Shown: in pieces, positions 1-10,855 of the stretch
How the letters are laid out: every line of letters begins with the position of its first letter
Numbering within the stretch: the first letter of the stretch is position 1
Assembly (NCBI RefSeq): GCF_037975245.1
Contig: NC_092563.1
Span: 27,741,960-27,805,959 of the forward strand
Source of the DNA: Apostichopus japonicus
Lineage: Eukaryota > Echinodermata > Holothuroidea > Aspidochirotida > Stichopodidae
DNA: 64,000 nucleotides
Direction of reading: 5' to 3'
Program-made: the position numbers and the translations under genes
Notes under the pieces: generated by a model
Databases searched by the model: none
Told to the model about the DNA's origin: nothing
What the model saw: the letters and a program-made list of their open reading frames with translations, nothing else

Positions 1-241
1 TGTTTTGTGGATTTTTACAGTTTCGATGCTATTTTCAGATGTTAAAGGTACCTTCTGATCATAAATGTCAATGGGTTGACCCCCGTGTGACCTTTGTGTG
101 CGAAGTTATATGAGGTCAAAGTTAATTTTCAGACATTTAATGCAATAACTCCCAGTTCCAAGGTGTGACACGGTTGATATTTTTTGAGTAGTTGCAAATG
201 GTATAGGGTAATATTTTCAAACTTAACGGTCATGTGATCCA

Positions 242-257
242 AGGTCACCAAAGGTCA
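242..257 (+). promoter_or_regulatory. Direct repeat of AGGTCA with 4-bp spacer (DR4-like)
   Basis: The sequence reads aggtca-ccaa-aggtca. The same arrangement recurs at 641-656, 2087-2102, 2894-2909, 3588-3603 and 3987-4002. AGGTCA direct repeats are the known half-site format of RXR-type nuclear receptors, and a 4-bp spacer is the thyroid-receptor/LXR-like spacing. Here they are part of a repeat, so binding and function are inference only. Confidence 0.35.
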
Positions 258-367
258 ATTAATGATAAAAAACTAGTATTTTTGCGATAACTTGAGAACG
301 AATTGTCAGTTAGGGTTGGGAGTTGCTTCTACGTAATTCAATTGTCCACCCACATGTGGGTGACCCT

Positions 368-394
368 TGACCTCAATTTGACCTCTGGTGACCT
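368..394 (-). promoter_or_regulatory. Composite DR5 + DR4 AGGTCA half-site cluster
   Basis: Three tgacct half-sites lie on the same strand at 368-373, 379-384 and 389-394, separated by 5 and then 4 bp. The same cluster recurs in copy B, at about 3714-3740 and at about 3314-3340. A 5-bp spacing is the classical RAR/RXR arrangement. The motif is visible; a regulatory role is inferred. Confidence 0.3.
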
Positions 395-1228
395 TTTCGT
401 GTTTTGGGGATTTATACAGTTTCGATGCTATTTTCAGATGTTAAAGGTACCTTCTGATCATAAATGTCAATAGGTTGACCCCTGGATGAGCTTTGTGTGT
501 GAAGTTATAGGAGGTCAAAGTTAATTTTCAGACATTTCATGCAATAACTCCCAGTGCCAAGGTGTGACAAGGTTGATTTTTTTGGACAAGTTGCGAATGG
601 TATAGGGGAATATTTTCAAACTTAGCGGTCATGTGATCCAAGGTCACCAAAGGTCAGCTAATGTTAAAAAACTAGTATTTTGGGGGGAGAAAATGGGCAA
701 AGAAAACATGTTTGAATTTTTACAGTTTTGATGCTCCGTTTAGGTCTCACCGATCAAAAATGTCAATTGGTTGACCTACGGGTGACCTTTGTGTGTGAAG
801 TTATGTATACATATTTTTAGACATTTAATGCAATTAAATCCCAATACCAAGGTGTGACACGGTTGATAATTTGGGACAAGTTGTGAATGGGGTGGTGGAA
901 CATTTTCAAGCTTAAAGGTCATGTCATCTGTGGTCACCAATGTTATCATATCTGTTGACCCGCTTGTAGGTGACCTTATACTTCTTACATTTTCGACGCC
1001 ATATTTAGATCTCAAAAGTGCCTTTTGATCAAAAATCCGATCACATTTTGTGATCACAAAAGTGTTGGCTATAGTGTTGGTTACTTTATGCGTACATGTA
1101 GGACCACAATTACTTGGACTATTTGAGCCCAATCTTGCTTGATAATATGTGTATTGTCATATACCCCAAGCAAGGAACCACAGTGCCCTTGGGCTCTTGT
1201 CTTCTCTTTTTTCTCTTCTCTTTTTCTT

Positions 1229-1276
1229 ACCCGGGGGGCGCGCGCCCCCAACGCCCCCTCCCTGGATACGCACCTG
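1229..1276 (-). mobile_element. hAT-like terminal fragment
   Basis: Read on the minus strand from 1276 it starts CAGGTGCGTATCCAGGGAGG and runs into a GC palindrome (ggggggcgcgcgcccc). CAGG-starting ends followed by such a G-rich block are typical of many hAT non-autonomous elements. A pyrimidine tract (1200-1228) precedes it on the plus strand. No matching opposite end or 8-bp target duplication was found, so it is a truncated piece. It begins just where the identity between copies A and B stops. Confidence 0.45.
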
Positions 1277-1861
1277 TATATATCCCAAGAGTTATCAGAC
1301 AAGTTAAGCTTATATCCCATAAGTTAATCAGCATGTGGTATTCCAATATGTTTTCCGGCACACCAATAGAATAATGTCAGGGCAGTTTGTCTCATAGAAG
1401 CCATTTAACAGATGTTTAAATTTGAATTTCTTATTTTTCTTTGCTATAAAGCAAGCGTATGAACATTAAACATCTATCAGCCTTTACCATTTTGTCATAA
1501 AAGTATTTTGCATATAAGAATTGGGACAGAAGTTGTTAATGTATGAAGTTGGCAAGTCTTCTTAATTGAAATGAGGGAGAAGGAGAGCTTGTAGTATTTA
1601 ATGTTTGGAGCTTTGAATCAGTATAGTTTGAGTTTGTCAGGGGAAAATTAAATTGGGTTATGTAATTAAAGTAAATCTGGAAGATGTTGGTAGGGTTTGT
1701 AGATTGAGTGCTAATATTTAAGGTAAATGCAACCAGATGTTTGATACTTTCAGACTTTGAGTTGCTGAATTTGTTATATTAGGGAAGTGATACATGTTAG
1801 CCTGTTGTTTGATTGTGCCATTACTAGAACTAGGTAATTGAGTCTGCATGTACCAGGTTTT
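1277..1861. other. Unique AT-rich spacer between repeat copies A and B
   Basis: No open frame of note, no tandem structure and no recognisable element is visible. It separates the truncated repeat copy and hAT end from the start of copy B. Confidence 0.6.
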
Positions 1862-1907
1862 TGGTTCCTTGCTTTTTGCAAAGCAAGGAACCTATGCGTT
1901 CAACTTG

Positions 1908-1910
<3 letters not shown>

Positions 1911-1967
<57 letters not shown>
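1911..1967. repeat. (TG)n microsatellite inside repeat copy B
   Basis: About 28 uninterrupted TG units. A shorter GT run sits in the equivalent place of the related repeat near 7388, so the dinucleotide run appears to be a built-in part of the family. Confidence 0.95.
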
Positions 1968-1972
<5 letters not shown>

Positions 1973-2595
1973 ACGCTTGGCTTGTGTACACGATATCTCA
2001 ATAAGGAAATGATGTATCATGATCAAACTTGTTGGGTGGATAGCCCATAGTAAGAGGAAGATCCCTATTTTTTTTGGTGCCCGCAAAGGTCACCAAAGGT
2101 CAGTTAGATGCCAAAAACCAATATATTAGAAACAGCAATAACTCCCATTGACAGGGTCCCACATGATTGATATTTTGGGAGTAGTTGTGAATGGGGTAAG
2201 GGATCGTTTTCAAACATAACGGTAATGTGACCCAAGGTCAACAAAGGTCAATTAATGATAAAAAACTAGTATTTTTGCGATAACTTGAGAACGAAATGTC
2301 CGTTAGGGTTGGGAGTTGCTTCAATGTAATCCAATTGTCGACCCGCACCTGGGTGACCCTTGACCTCAATTTGACCTTTGGTGACCTTTACGTGTTTTTG
2401 GGGATTTTTACAGTTTTGATGCTATTTTCAGATGTCAAAGGTACCTTCTGAACATAAATGTCAATAGGTCGACCCCGTGTGACCTTTATGTGCGAAGTTA
2501 TATGGGGTCAAAGTTTTTCGGTCGGAGTTAGGATGGCTGTACAGACTTGTCGTTTTGTTTTTTGGAATCAGGAGATTAAACTACATTTGAAACCA

Positions 2596-2616
2596 AGGTC
2601 AAAAGGTCAAAGGTCA
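2596..2616 (+). promoter_or_regulatory. Triple AGGTCA cluster (DR2 + DR1)
   Basis: Half-sites lie at 2596-2601, 2604-2609 and 2611-2616 with spacers of 2 and 1 bp. DR1 is the known HNF4/COUP/PPAR-like spacing. The site lies within repeat copy B; function is unproven. Confidence 0.3.
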
Positions 2617-4546
2617 AATTAGAAAAAATGTGCTTATTTTGGGAGGAAACGAGCAAAAAAGAAAATGTTAGGTTTTGATGCTAGATTTGGATATCAAAGG
2701 TACCTTCCGATCAAAAATGTCAATTGGTTGACCTTCGTGTGACCTTTGTGTGCGAAGTTATACGAGGTCAAAGTTAATTTTCAGACATTTAATGCAACAA
2801 CTCCCAGTTCCAAGGTGTGACGTGCTTGATATTTTTGGACAAGTTGCAATTGGTATAGGGGAATATTTTCAAACTTAACGGTCATGTGATCCGAGGTCAC
2901 CAAAGGTCAATTAATGTTAAAAAACTAGTATTTTGGGGGTAGAAAATGGGCAAAGAAAAAAATGTTTGAATTTGTATAGTTTGATTCTCTATTTAGGTCT
3001 CATCGATCAAAAATGTCAATAAGTTGACCCAAGGTGACCTTTGTGTGTTAAGTTATATGAGGTCAAAGTTAATTTTCAGACATTTAGTGTAATAACTCCC
3101 AGTGCCAAGGTATTGCACGGTTGATATTTTGGGACAAGTTGCAAATGGTATAGGGGAATATTTTCAAACTTAACGGTCATGTGATCCGAGGTCACGAAAG
3201 GTCAATTAATGATAAAAAACTAGTATTTTTGCGATAACTTGAGAACAAATTGTCCGTTAGGGTTGGGAGTTGCTTCAATGTAATCCAATTGTCGACCCGC
3301 ATCTGGGTGACCCTTGACCTCAATTTGACCTCTGGTGACCTTTTTGTGTTTTGTGGATTTTTACAGTTTCGATGCTATTTTCAGATGTTAAAGGTACCTT
3401 CTGATCATAAATGTCAATGGGTTGACCCCCGTGTGACCTTTGTGTGCGAAGTTATATGAGGTCAAAGTTAATTTTCAGACATTTAATGCAATAACTCCCA
3501 GTTCCAAGGTGTGACACGGTTGATATTTTTTGAGTAGTTGCAAATGGTATAGGGTAATATTTTCAAACTTAACGGTCATGTGATCCAAGGTCACCAAAGG
3601 TCAATTAATGATAAAAAACTAGTATTTTTGCGATAACTTGAGAACGAATTGTCAGTTAGGGTTGGGAGTTGCTTCTACGTAATTCAATTGTCCACCCACA
3701 TGTGGGTGACCCTTGACCTCAATTTGACCTCTGGTGACCTTTTCGTGTTTTGGGGATTTATACAGTTTCGATGCTATTTTCAGATGTTAAAGGTACCTTC
3801 TGATCATAAATGTCAATAGGTTGACCCCTGGATGAGCTTTGTGTGTGAAGTTATAGGAGGTCAAAGTTAATTTTCAGACATTTCATGCAATAACTCCCAG
3901 TGCCAAGGTGTGACAAGGTTGATTTTTTTGGACAAGTTGCGAATGGTATAGGGGAATATTTTCAAACTTAGCGGTCATGTGATCCAAGGTCACCAAAGGT
4001 CAGCTAATGTTAAAAAACTAGTATTTTGGGGGGAGAAAATGGGCAAAGAAAACATGTTTGAATTTTTACAGTTTTGATGCTCCGTTTAGGTCTCACCGAT
4101 CAAAAATGTCAATTGGTTGACCTACGGGTGACCTTTGTGTGTGAAGTTATGTATACATATTTTTAGACATTTAATGCAATTAAATCCCAATACCAAGGTG
4201 TGACACGGTTGATAATTTGGGACAAGTTGTGAATGGGGTGGTGGAACATTTTCAAGCTTAAAGGTCATGTCATCTGTGGTCACCAATGTTATCATATCTG
4301 TTGACCCGCTTGTAGGTGACCTTATACTTCTTACATTTTCGACGCCATATTTAGATCTCAAAAGTGCCTTTTGATCAAAAATCCGATCACATTTTGTGAT
4401 CACAAAAGTGTTGGCTATAGTGTTGGTTACTTTATGCGTACATGTAGGACCACAATTACTTGGACTATTTGAGCCCAATCTTGCTTGATAATATGTGTAT
4501 TGTCATATACCCCAAGCAAGGAACCACAGTGCCCTTGGGCTCTTGT

Positions 4547-7379
4547 TATTACGTGTGTTCAAGTCAACGCTAGCATTATAAAAGAACAACAAACCTCAAG
4601 TATTTGCATAGATTGTTTCATAGCTTGATATATATGGAATTGTTATTCTTATGGCCTGTGCAATGTGAACTCTGCCCTTAATCAGGCTATACTCCTCCCA
4701 ACTGTAACATATAAGATAAACTTGGGTGTTCGTATTGAAATGGATAATTGACATGAGTTGCTATTGTTTCAGAGTTATTGCCTAGGTAAATGCTGTAAAT
4801 TTAGTCAGATTTGATAAGAGCTCCAGATTGTATTAGTTGATGGCATACATATCATTTTATCAGCACATCCTTAGATATAGGTGATCTACATGAGCATGAG
4901 ATACTGCAGTCAGTGCCAGACTGTTGTAGCCTGTTAGAGATCCAGGTGTTTGGTTTCCATAGCAATGGGAGGGGGGGGCAGCATGGAAATGAATGGTGTG
5001 AAAAAAGTAGGGGTACTAGGAGATCCATCATGGTGATATAGGAATAGTTGTTGGGAAGGGGGGGGGGTTCAATTTTGGATCGGGTGACAAAACATGTCCG
5101 TTTGTGTGTCAGTGTGTGTTGATGTGATGAAAAAGTGTGTCACAAGCTCTTTCTAATCCTGAACTCTCAAACAGTAAGGCCAATTGACTGCAACCTCTGT
5201 GGCTACCTGTAGGGCATGGAGTGTAGTGCCTCAGTTTTCTAAGAGTAAGTAACTCATCCCTCCCCCTCCCCCCCCCCCAAAAAAAAAAACATTTTGGCCA
5301 TTATGTGTGAACCCAAATGAAAACATGGCCCAAACCCTGTAAATAGGATAATCAGATGGAAAGTTTACAGTGCATGAATTTATGTGAAACGTCAAAGGCC
5401 ACTTGGTCAATTATGGAGGCACAAACCCAGGCACCATTATTGATATGTGACGTAGAGATAACTGTCATGGACAACTTCCCCAAACAGATAAGAAACGTAT
5501 TATTTCATCGGGGAATGTCACTGATTTAATGTTTCTTCACATGTATGGCTGAAGACTTGTTCCAGATCAAGAACAGCACTTTCGTCATTATGCTCACACC
5601 AAACTTAAAAAATTTCCAAAATCCTGAAACCTTGTATAGGAAGGATATGCATTATTACTCTGAAAGTTTACAACATAGCATCAGTGTAAAATTCTAGAGG
5701 GTTTATGTGGCCAGTAGAAGCTATTAAAACTGAGAAAGTGTCATACCCATGTGGGAAGGAAAGTCTTTCAATGTTTAGAGTACATCAGTTGATGTACAAA
5801 ATATGAAAGGTCATGAGGTCAATGACGACTACAGTTCTAAAGGTGTTTTGCACACCCAAACCAGGCACCATCTGTACTTTAAACTTGGTGGGGGTGTATG
5901 ACAATGTGCCTCTAGGGTGATGTCATCAAAGTAACCAAATCTCAGGATGAGATCAGCAGCTTAATGGATTCCCTACTTGTTTATATTAAGAGATTACCTT
6001 GTTGCCTTGAAAAAACTCCATTGGGTAAGCAGGTGGTGAGGTAGGGAGCTCAGTTTTAGTCCCACTTTTTGAAAGGCATTTGTTTTACTGAAAAACATTT
6101 GTTTTCTAATTATCGGTAAGTAGCGGTTCCGATTGGGTTTTTTTCCCGCTGATTTTGATGCCAAGTCCCATCAAGTATCTGAAACTGGATAAACTGTCCA
6201 CCCTTGTTGATTTTAATCTCATGACCAAATTTCTCTCTTTTTTTTCTCTCCAAAACTGAAGCAGAAAACCTCCAAATCAAGTCATAACTAATTAAGAGTC
6301 AAAAACATGGTGCAAGAGATATTAGAGATTCTTGAGGTATTTATTGTCGTTTGTAACCTGATTTGATCCTCACATCTCAATGCAGATTCCCCTAGCCCGA
6401 TTTGCCTTTCTAGTACCGATCAGATTATGATAGAAGTGTGTCACTACTACTTGTAAAGATGGGTTACCTTATGAAAACATTACTCATAAACAAGAATATA
6501 TCAATGGCAATAAAAAATTTGTCCTTGTTCCCTAAATTTTAACTTTTTAACACTTTAATAAACCAGCCGATATATATAAATTATTCTCTGAAGTTTCTTG
6601 ATCACAAAGCAAAGATTGTTGGCATCAAAAGGGATTTTGCAAAATGTATATAATAAAAATGGAGTGACATATTCATGAGAGCTTAAGTAGATTTGTTAAA
6701 AGATATTCGCTCATTAAGCTGCAGAACTAGATTCGTGTCAAATATCTTGCTTACATAATCATTAGACTATCGTATGGCTGATTGAGTGTATGATGACTTT
6801 ATCAAGTTTACAACCAACAAGTTGTTTAAAATTTATCTCCGTGATGTGCCTTTGGGGAAGACTTGAAAAAGGAAGAAGAAGATCTCATAATGATCTAAGG
6901 ACTTTCATAAAATGGTGAAAGTTTGGGAACAGGTTAATTCATCTTTGTAAACAGTCTCATATCCTTCATGCATTGCTCATGATTTTAATTGACTTAAACC
7001 TCTTTTGAAGAACGTCAGAGGAATTTTAAAGATCGTAGGAAGTCTGTGGAAATATATATTTTATGGATCTATGCACTATCGGGATACTATTTGTTATACA
7101 CAAACCATTTTTAATTGTTTGTGGTGTTCTTGTTAGTGTAGCTTTAATGCTGCAATTATCTTTTGATTTTGAGAGATTTTTCAAACAACAAAATGTTTGG
7201 AAATGAAAGGAGTGAAAAATAAATCTCAGATGGGATCCACAACATTAAAGTGAGCCTTAGGGGGATATAAGCTCATGTTTATTTTCAATAGTAGATTTAT
7301 GAAATGAAGTTATTGAAATCAAAGGTCTGTATGAAATTTGAAAAGTTTTGATTCCTGGCCAGAGGCAGAAGGAGACTAT
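4547..7379. other. Non-coding stretch, unique AT-rich sequence
   Basis: No credible gene is seen. It holds homopolymer runs (G near 4971 and 5060, C then A at 5260-5290). The rest is unstructured to the eye. Confidence 0.6.
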
Positions 7380-7870
7380 GCAATGGTGGTGGTGTGTGTG
7401 TGTATGTGATTCTTGCTTGTAAACACCATGACTCAAATAGTTGATGGTGGATTAACTTCATACTTGGTATATGGATCTGTCATATAGAGTACAAGAATCC
7501 TATAGTTTTTTTTTGTGAGGTTCAATGGTCATTTGGGGTCAACAACTTCATACATGATATGCAGATCCAGCTTGGTGAGTGCAAGAACCCTTTTGAGATG
7601 GGTGGAGGTCAAAGGTTATTTTCGGTCAGCATTTCATTAAAACTGAAAATCTTGTAAACACGATAACTTAAGAAGTACATCTTTCTTGAACTTCATACTT
7701 AGTATATGGATCCAACTTGGTGAGTTAAAGAACCCTATCAAAACTGGTAGAGGCCTAAGGTCAAATGGTGTCAACACGTGTGAAAGTCTGAAAACTTTTA
7801 AACATGATAACTCTAAAATTAAAGCTACAACAATTATGAATTTTCGATTGCTATGATTTTCTTTGGTGAA
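7380..7870. repeat. Diverged relative of the AGGTCA-rich family
   Basis: It starts with a short GT run and 'tatgtgattcttg', matching the head of copy B ('tatgtgacgcttgg' after the TG run). Modules then recur: 'cttgtaaacac.atgac/ataac' near 7417 and 7650, 'cttcatac(t/a)tg(g/a)tat' near 7459 and 7549, 'gatcca(g/a)cttggtgag' near 7565 and 7708, and 'aagaaccct' near 7584 and 7728. Period is roughly 150-240 bp. GGTCA motifs continue throughout. Frames crossing it are not coding. Confidence 0.6.
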
Positions 7871-9130
7871 CATAGTTTGATCAAATTCAGTTCAGTTTAG
7901 TGTCGTGAAGGGGCTCTATAGGTCTTCAACAAAACATACAGTCATCCAGGAAATTAAATCTGCTTCATAGAGTTGATAGTTTTGCTTTAAACAAGCAAGT
8001 AGTCCCTTATCAGTTTTCACCCTCTGAGCTTCCAGGGTTCAATAGGTTATGTCAAATGGTGGGGGATGGGTAAAATTGGCTCAAGGGGTCAATAGGTTAT
8101 CTCAAATGGTCTCAAAAGTGCCCATTTTCTCTGTGATTTATACTAGATGACGTTTGCTTTGGCAGTAAGTTGAGTGAAATTTTTTCACAGTGTATAAACA
8201 ATGTCATGTAGAACTCTCATTCATTAATAACAATTAGTATAGAGATGGTTGGTGGGAGAGCTGATTGGCCAGCTCAAAATTGGTAAAAGAAAATGTCCTT
8301 TTATTAATACATCTACGTGTCTATATTTTACATAGGACGGACTGTTCTTTCTGAATATTGAAACGTTTTGGAAAAATAATGCTGTAAAATCCTTACCAGT
8401 GAATTAAATGGTTGATGCCCCACAAGGGAGTGCTAGAAGATAAGAGCTGAACAAATTGAACTCACTTGCTCTACATTAGTCACATAGTTATGTTAAGTTA
8501 TGAGCAAATTGTATGGCAAGAAAACACAAAGCCAACTGACTGTCTGGTTCAATTTTTTTCAACCCCAGGATGCAAACAAAGATTCTATCATAATAGTTGT
8601 GTAGGCATATATTAGTATAGTTTGGATTAAGCACAATGTGCAGAAATCTCGAGAGAATATGATGGGTAGTCAGTTAATTCATTACAGACTGGAATATAGG
8701 AATATTAAGAGTATCAGAGGAAGGGGTAGGGGTAGGAGGGGAACGAAGGGCGAATAGGGAGGAGTTTAGGAGAAAACATTAGTAAAGAACCGGTATGATT
8801 ACATGCACATACTACTCACTAATTTAGCAGTTTACAGTTGGAAGGAATGTAGCCTCATATTGTAAGCTTTTGTATACTTGAATTTCCTCCTATGGATAGC
8901 CTTCGCTAGGTTAGGGTCCTATATTTCATATTCTTACAACTGGTATGTCAAAAGCTGTTGGATTTTGTATCTTAATATTTTCATTTTCTCATAGGTGTGA
9001 TTTTATACTGATCATGACCAAAAAGACATTTTAATCATGTTCCATGTGTATCAGTGATATTCACTCTCACACATACTCTAGAATATCTTGCCAGTGTTTT
9101 CGTAAACTTATAAATGACTCTCGCTAACCA
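7871..9130. other. Non-coding stretch, no structure seen
   Basis: AT-rich unique sequence. A small doublet of 'tcaataggttat(g/c)tcaaatggt' near 8040 and 8090 is the only repetition noticed. Confidence 0.55.
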
Positions 9131-9406
9131 GCCCCCAACTTCTGTGGCATTTGTAAACAAGAACATTTGAAATATTTTGCTTGCACAGTGCATAAGCTTG
9201 CTCGTCCTATATATCCCTGTGCACGCTGCAGAGTAGAGTTGCACTATTTGTGCACCTGGATCGTTTTTAATACAAACTCTACTATTTTCAGATACATTGC
9301 ATGTCCAGTGAACTTACACCCATTCCTTTCTCAAATCTGGCATTGCAATGAGCACAAAATTTGCAATTTCCATTTCGGCGAAGAATTACTGCATCACTTT
9401 AATTAA
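9131..9406 (+). other. Unrecognised Cys/His-rich open frame
   Basis: The frame opens after a stop at 9125-9127 and lacks an ATG at its beginning. The first part reads FCGICKQEHLKYFACTVH and continues with PCARCRVELHYLCTW, giving C-x2-C, C-x2-H, C-x2-C and H-x2-C pairs in order. This spacing vaguely recalls a zinc-binding finger such as a PHD-type remnant. The remainder (about 45 residues) has scattered Cys and His but no pattern I know. No clear splice acceptor or donor frames it. It could be a decayed exon, a retroelement remnant or chance; chance is the default. Confidence 0.15.
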
Positions 9407-10682
9407 GTTTGAACGTTTATCTGAGGGTCTGAGCAATATCGCAAAAGCTTTCCTGTACAGCAGCTAAAGTACAAATTGCTTATATTAATCAACGCCCAGC
9501 CTCTTACGCACTTAGCTAGTATGCTTGATTAGATTTCCAATTTGCATACAGAATGAGTTTGTTAATGGGCATGCAAGAAGAAAATAAAAAGCTTGCACCT
9601 TTCTCTCAAGTGGTTGGATTCCTAGGCAGGTGTATGGCAATGAACATGAGTGGGCATCATGATAGCAGATCATATCATAAAAACGGATATAATTGATGGA
9701 TGAACGCTTTTTTCTGGGAGCAAAGAACTGGACATGAAAATCAGACGGACATTGGGATAGCATTTTTCAAAGCAAAAGTGACACTTTATCAGCAAACTAT
9801 ATATGCGGCCACATCTGGATGACCACTTGGCAAGATAATATTTTGATTTCATATTCATTTCTTTCATGTTCTTTGAGCAGTGTGTTCAATGTACTCTTGT
9901 TTGGCCTTGCTTGTGAAATTTCTTTCAATGTATGGAATGCACAGTTTGAGGAGTCACAGCTACTGTTACTGAAGAAGCGTTTATATATACGGTATGTATG
10001 GTCTAACATAGAAGGGAGAGATGGGGCTGTTTAACAGTCTTTATCAAAAAGTACAAGGGAAAGGAGTGTGCGGTGTATGTGGTGATCTATTAGTTGTTGT
10101 AAGTAACAGGTAATTGAAACCAGATTGGTTCCTTCTAACATCTGTAATAGGAGTTTGCATTGAATGCAAAAGACTTTTCCCCAAGCTGTAAAATCTCTGT
10201 TACAAAGACAACTTGACTATTCAAGTTATCTTTTAGGTAGGAAATTTGTGTTGGTATTTTCTGTAGACCTTTACATAGATCAATATATTGTATATATCTT
10301 GTACTAGGTATGATGTATACTCTACATATTGTGCGAGGAGGGTACAATGCGAGTCTCATGCACTCTCAACAAGTTAGGCTTACTTTCCATTAGATCTAGT
10401 TGTAAGGTGGTGGCTTTACAGTGCAGTGGTAAAATAGAAATAATGTTCAGAAGAACAGCTTACATTCAGTAAGTCATACCCCTGATCAAAATACCTCCTG
10501 AGTCGAATATACAAATTAGGTCCATTAGGTAACCCTGCTTTCTATTACTACCCTGCTTTACCACTGTATACACATAGCTACAAAATTGTTGGAATTGCCT
10601 TAAACTGCTGAAGAGAGAAAAACCTATTAACCAACTGCTTATCTACTGCTATTAGGCCTGTGTAGGTAGGTGAATATGTTAC
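9407..10682. other. Non-coding stretch, no structure seen
   Basis: Unique sequence. Several short frames on both strands (around 9500-10030) overlap one another and show no domain or codon pattern. Confidence 0.55.
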
Positions 10683-10814
10683 GTTTAGAGGGGCAGACGT
10701 TTGATCCTAGTAGGGTCTGCTTCAGAGGCTCACTCTGAAGAACATTTGGCCAGGATTGAAACTTCGGGCCCTGTGAAGGAGCTCCTGCTGGGATCAAAAC
10801 GTCAGGCCCTCTAA

Positions 10815-10815
<1 letters not shown>
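10683..10815. mobile_element. Palindromic MITE-like element
   Basis: The left arm (gtttagaggggcagacgttt, from 10683) is the imperfect inverse of the right arm, which ends in 'aaaacgtcaggccctctaac' at 10815. The complementarity continues inward through 'gatcctagtaggg' against 'ctgctgggatc'. The whole 133-bp unit can fold into one long hairpin. The format (both arms carrying GATCC-GAAACGT-CAGGCCCTCTAAC-like sequence) matches foldback MITEs known from many marine animals. No coding capacity. The right end abuts an (AT)n run, which may be its target. Confidence 0.7.

Positions 10816-10817
<2 letters not shown>

Positions 10818-10853
<36 letters not shown>
10818..10853. repeat. (AT)n microsatellite
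   Basis: Eighteen uninterrupted AT units directly after the MITE at 10683-10815. Confidence 0.95.

Positions 10854-10855
<2 letters not shown>

Larger units (their letters stand above)
1..1200. repeat. AGGTCA-rich dispersed repeat, truncated copy A
   Basis: This stretch matches 3347-4546 at a constant offset of 3346, and I found no mismatch in the segments I compared. The match ends sharply after position 1200. The left part continues beyond the window. Internally it is a degenerate tandem: the 'cagttt(c/t)gatgct' module recurs near 20, 418 and 725, with many AGGTCA half-sites between. It ends in 'aagcaaggaacc' (1168-1179) followed by 'acagtgcccttgggctcttg'. A minus-strand frame of 118 codons (776-1132) is identical in both copies but has no ATG start and no recognisable domain. 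Confidence 0.85.
1862..4546. repeat. AGGTCA-rich dispersed repeat, fuller copy B
   Basis: The copy begins with a near-palindrome, ggttccttgc-ttttt-gcaaagcaaggaacc (1863-1892), and ends with 'aagcaaggaacc' (4514-4525) plus about 20 bp that is also shared with copy A. The 12-bp ends are therefore inverted with respect to each other, as in a DNA transposon or foldback element. After the head comes a (TG)n tract, then 'tatgtgacgcttgg' and 'gtgtacacgatatctcaa', then degenerate ~300-400-bp modules marked by 'gcgataacttgagaac' near 2276, 3231 and 3631. No transposase is visible. Its type (DNA element or satellite-like repeat) is unresolved. Confidence 0.65.

Noticed and set aside
776-1132. 118-codon minus-strand frame, also at 4122-4478
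   Set aside because: It lies in a dispersed repeat, lacks an ATG start, and has no known domain. The identity of the two copies comes from the duplication.
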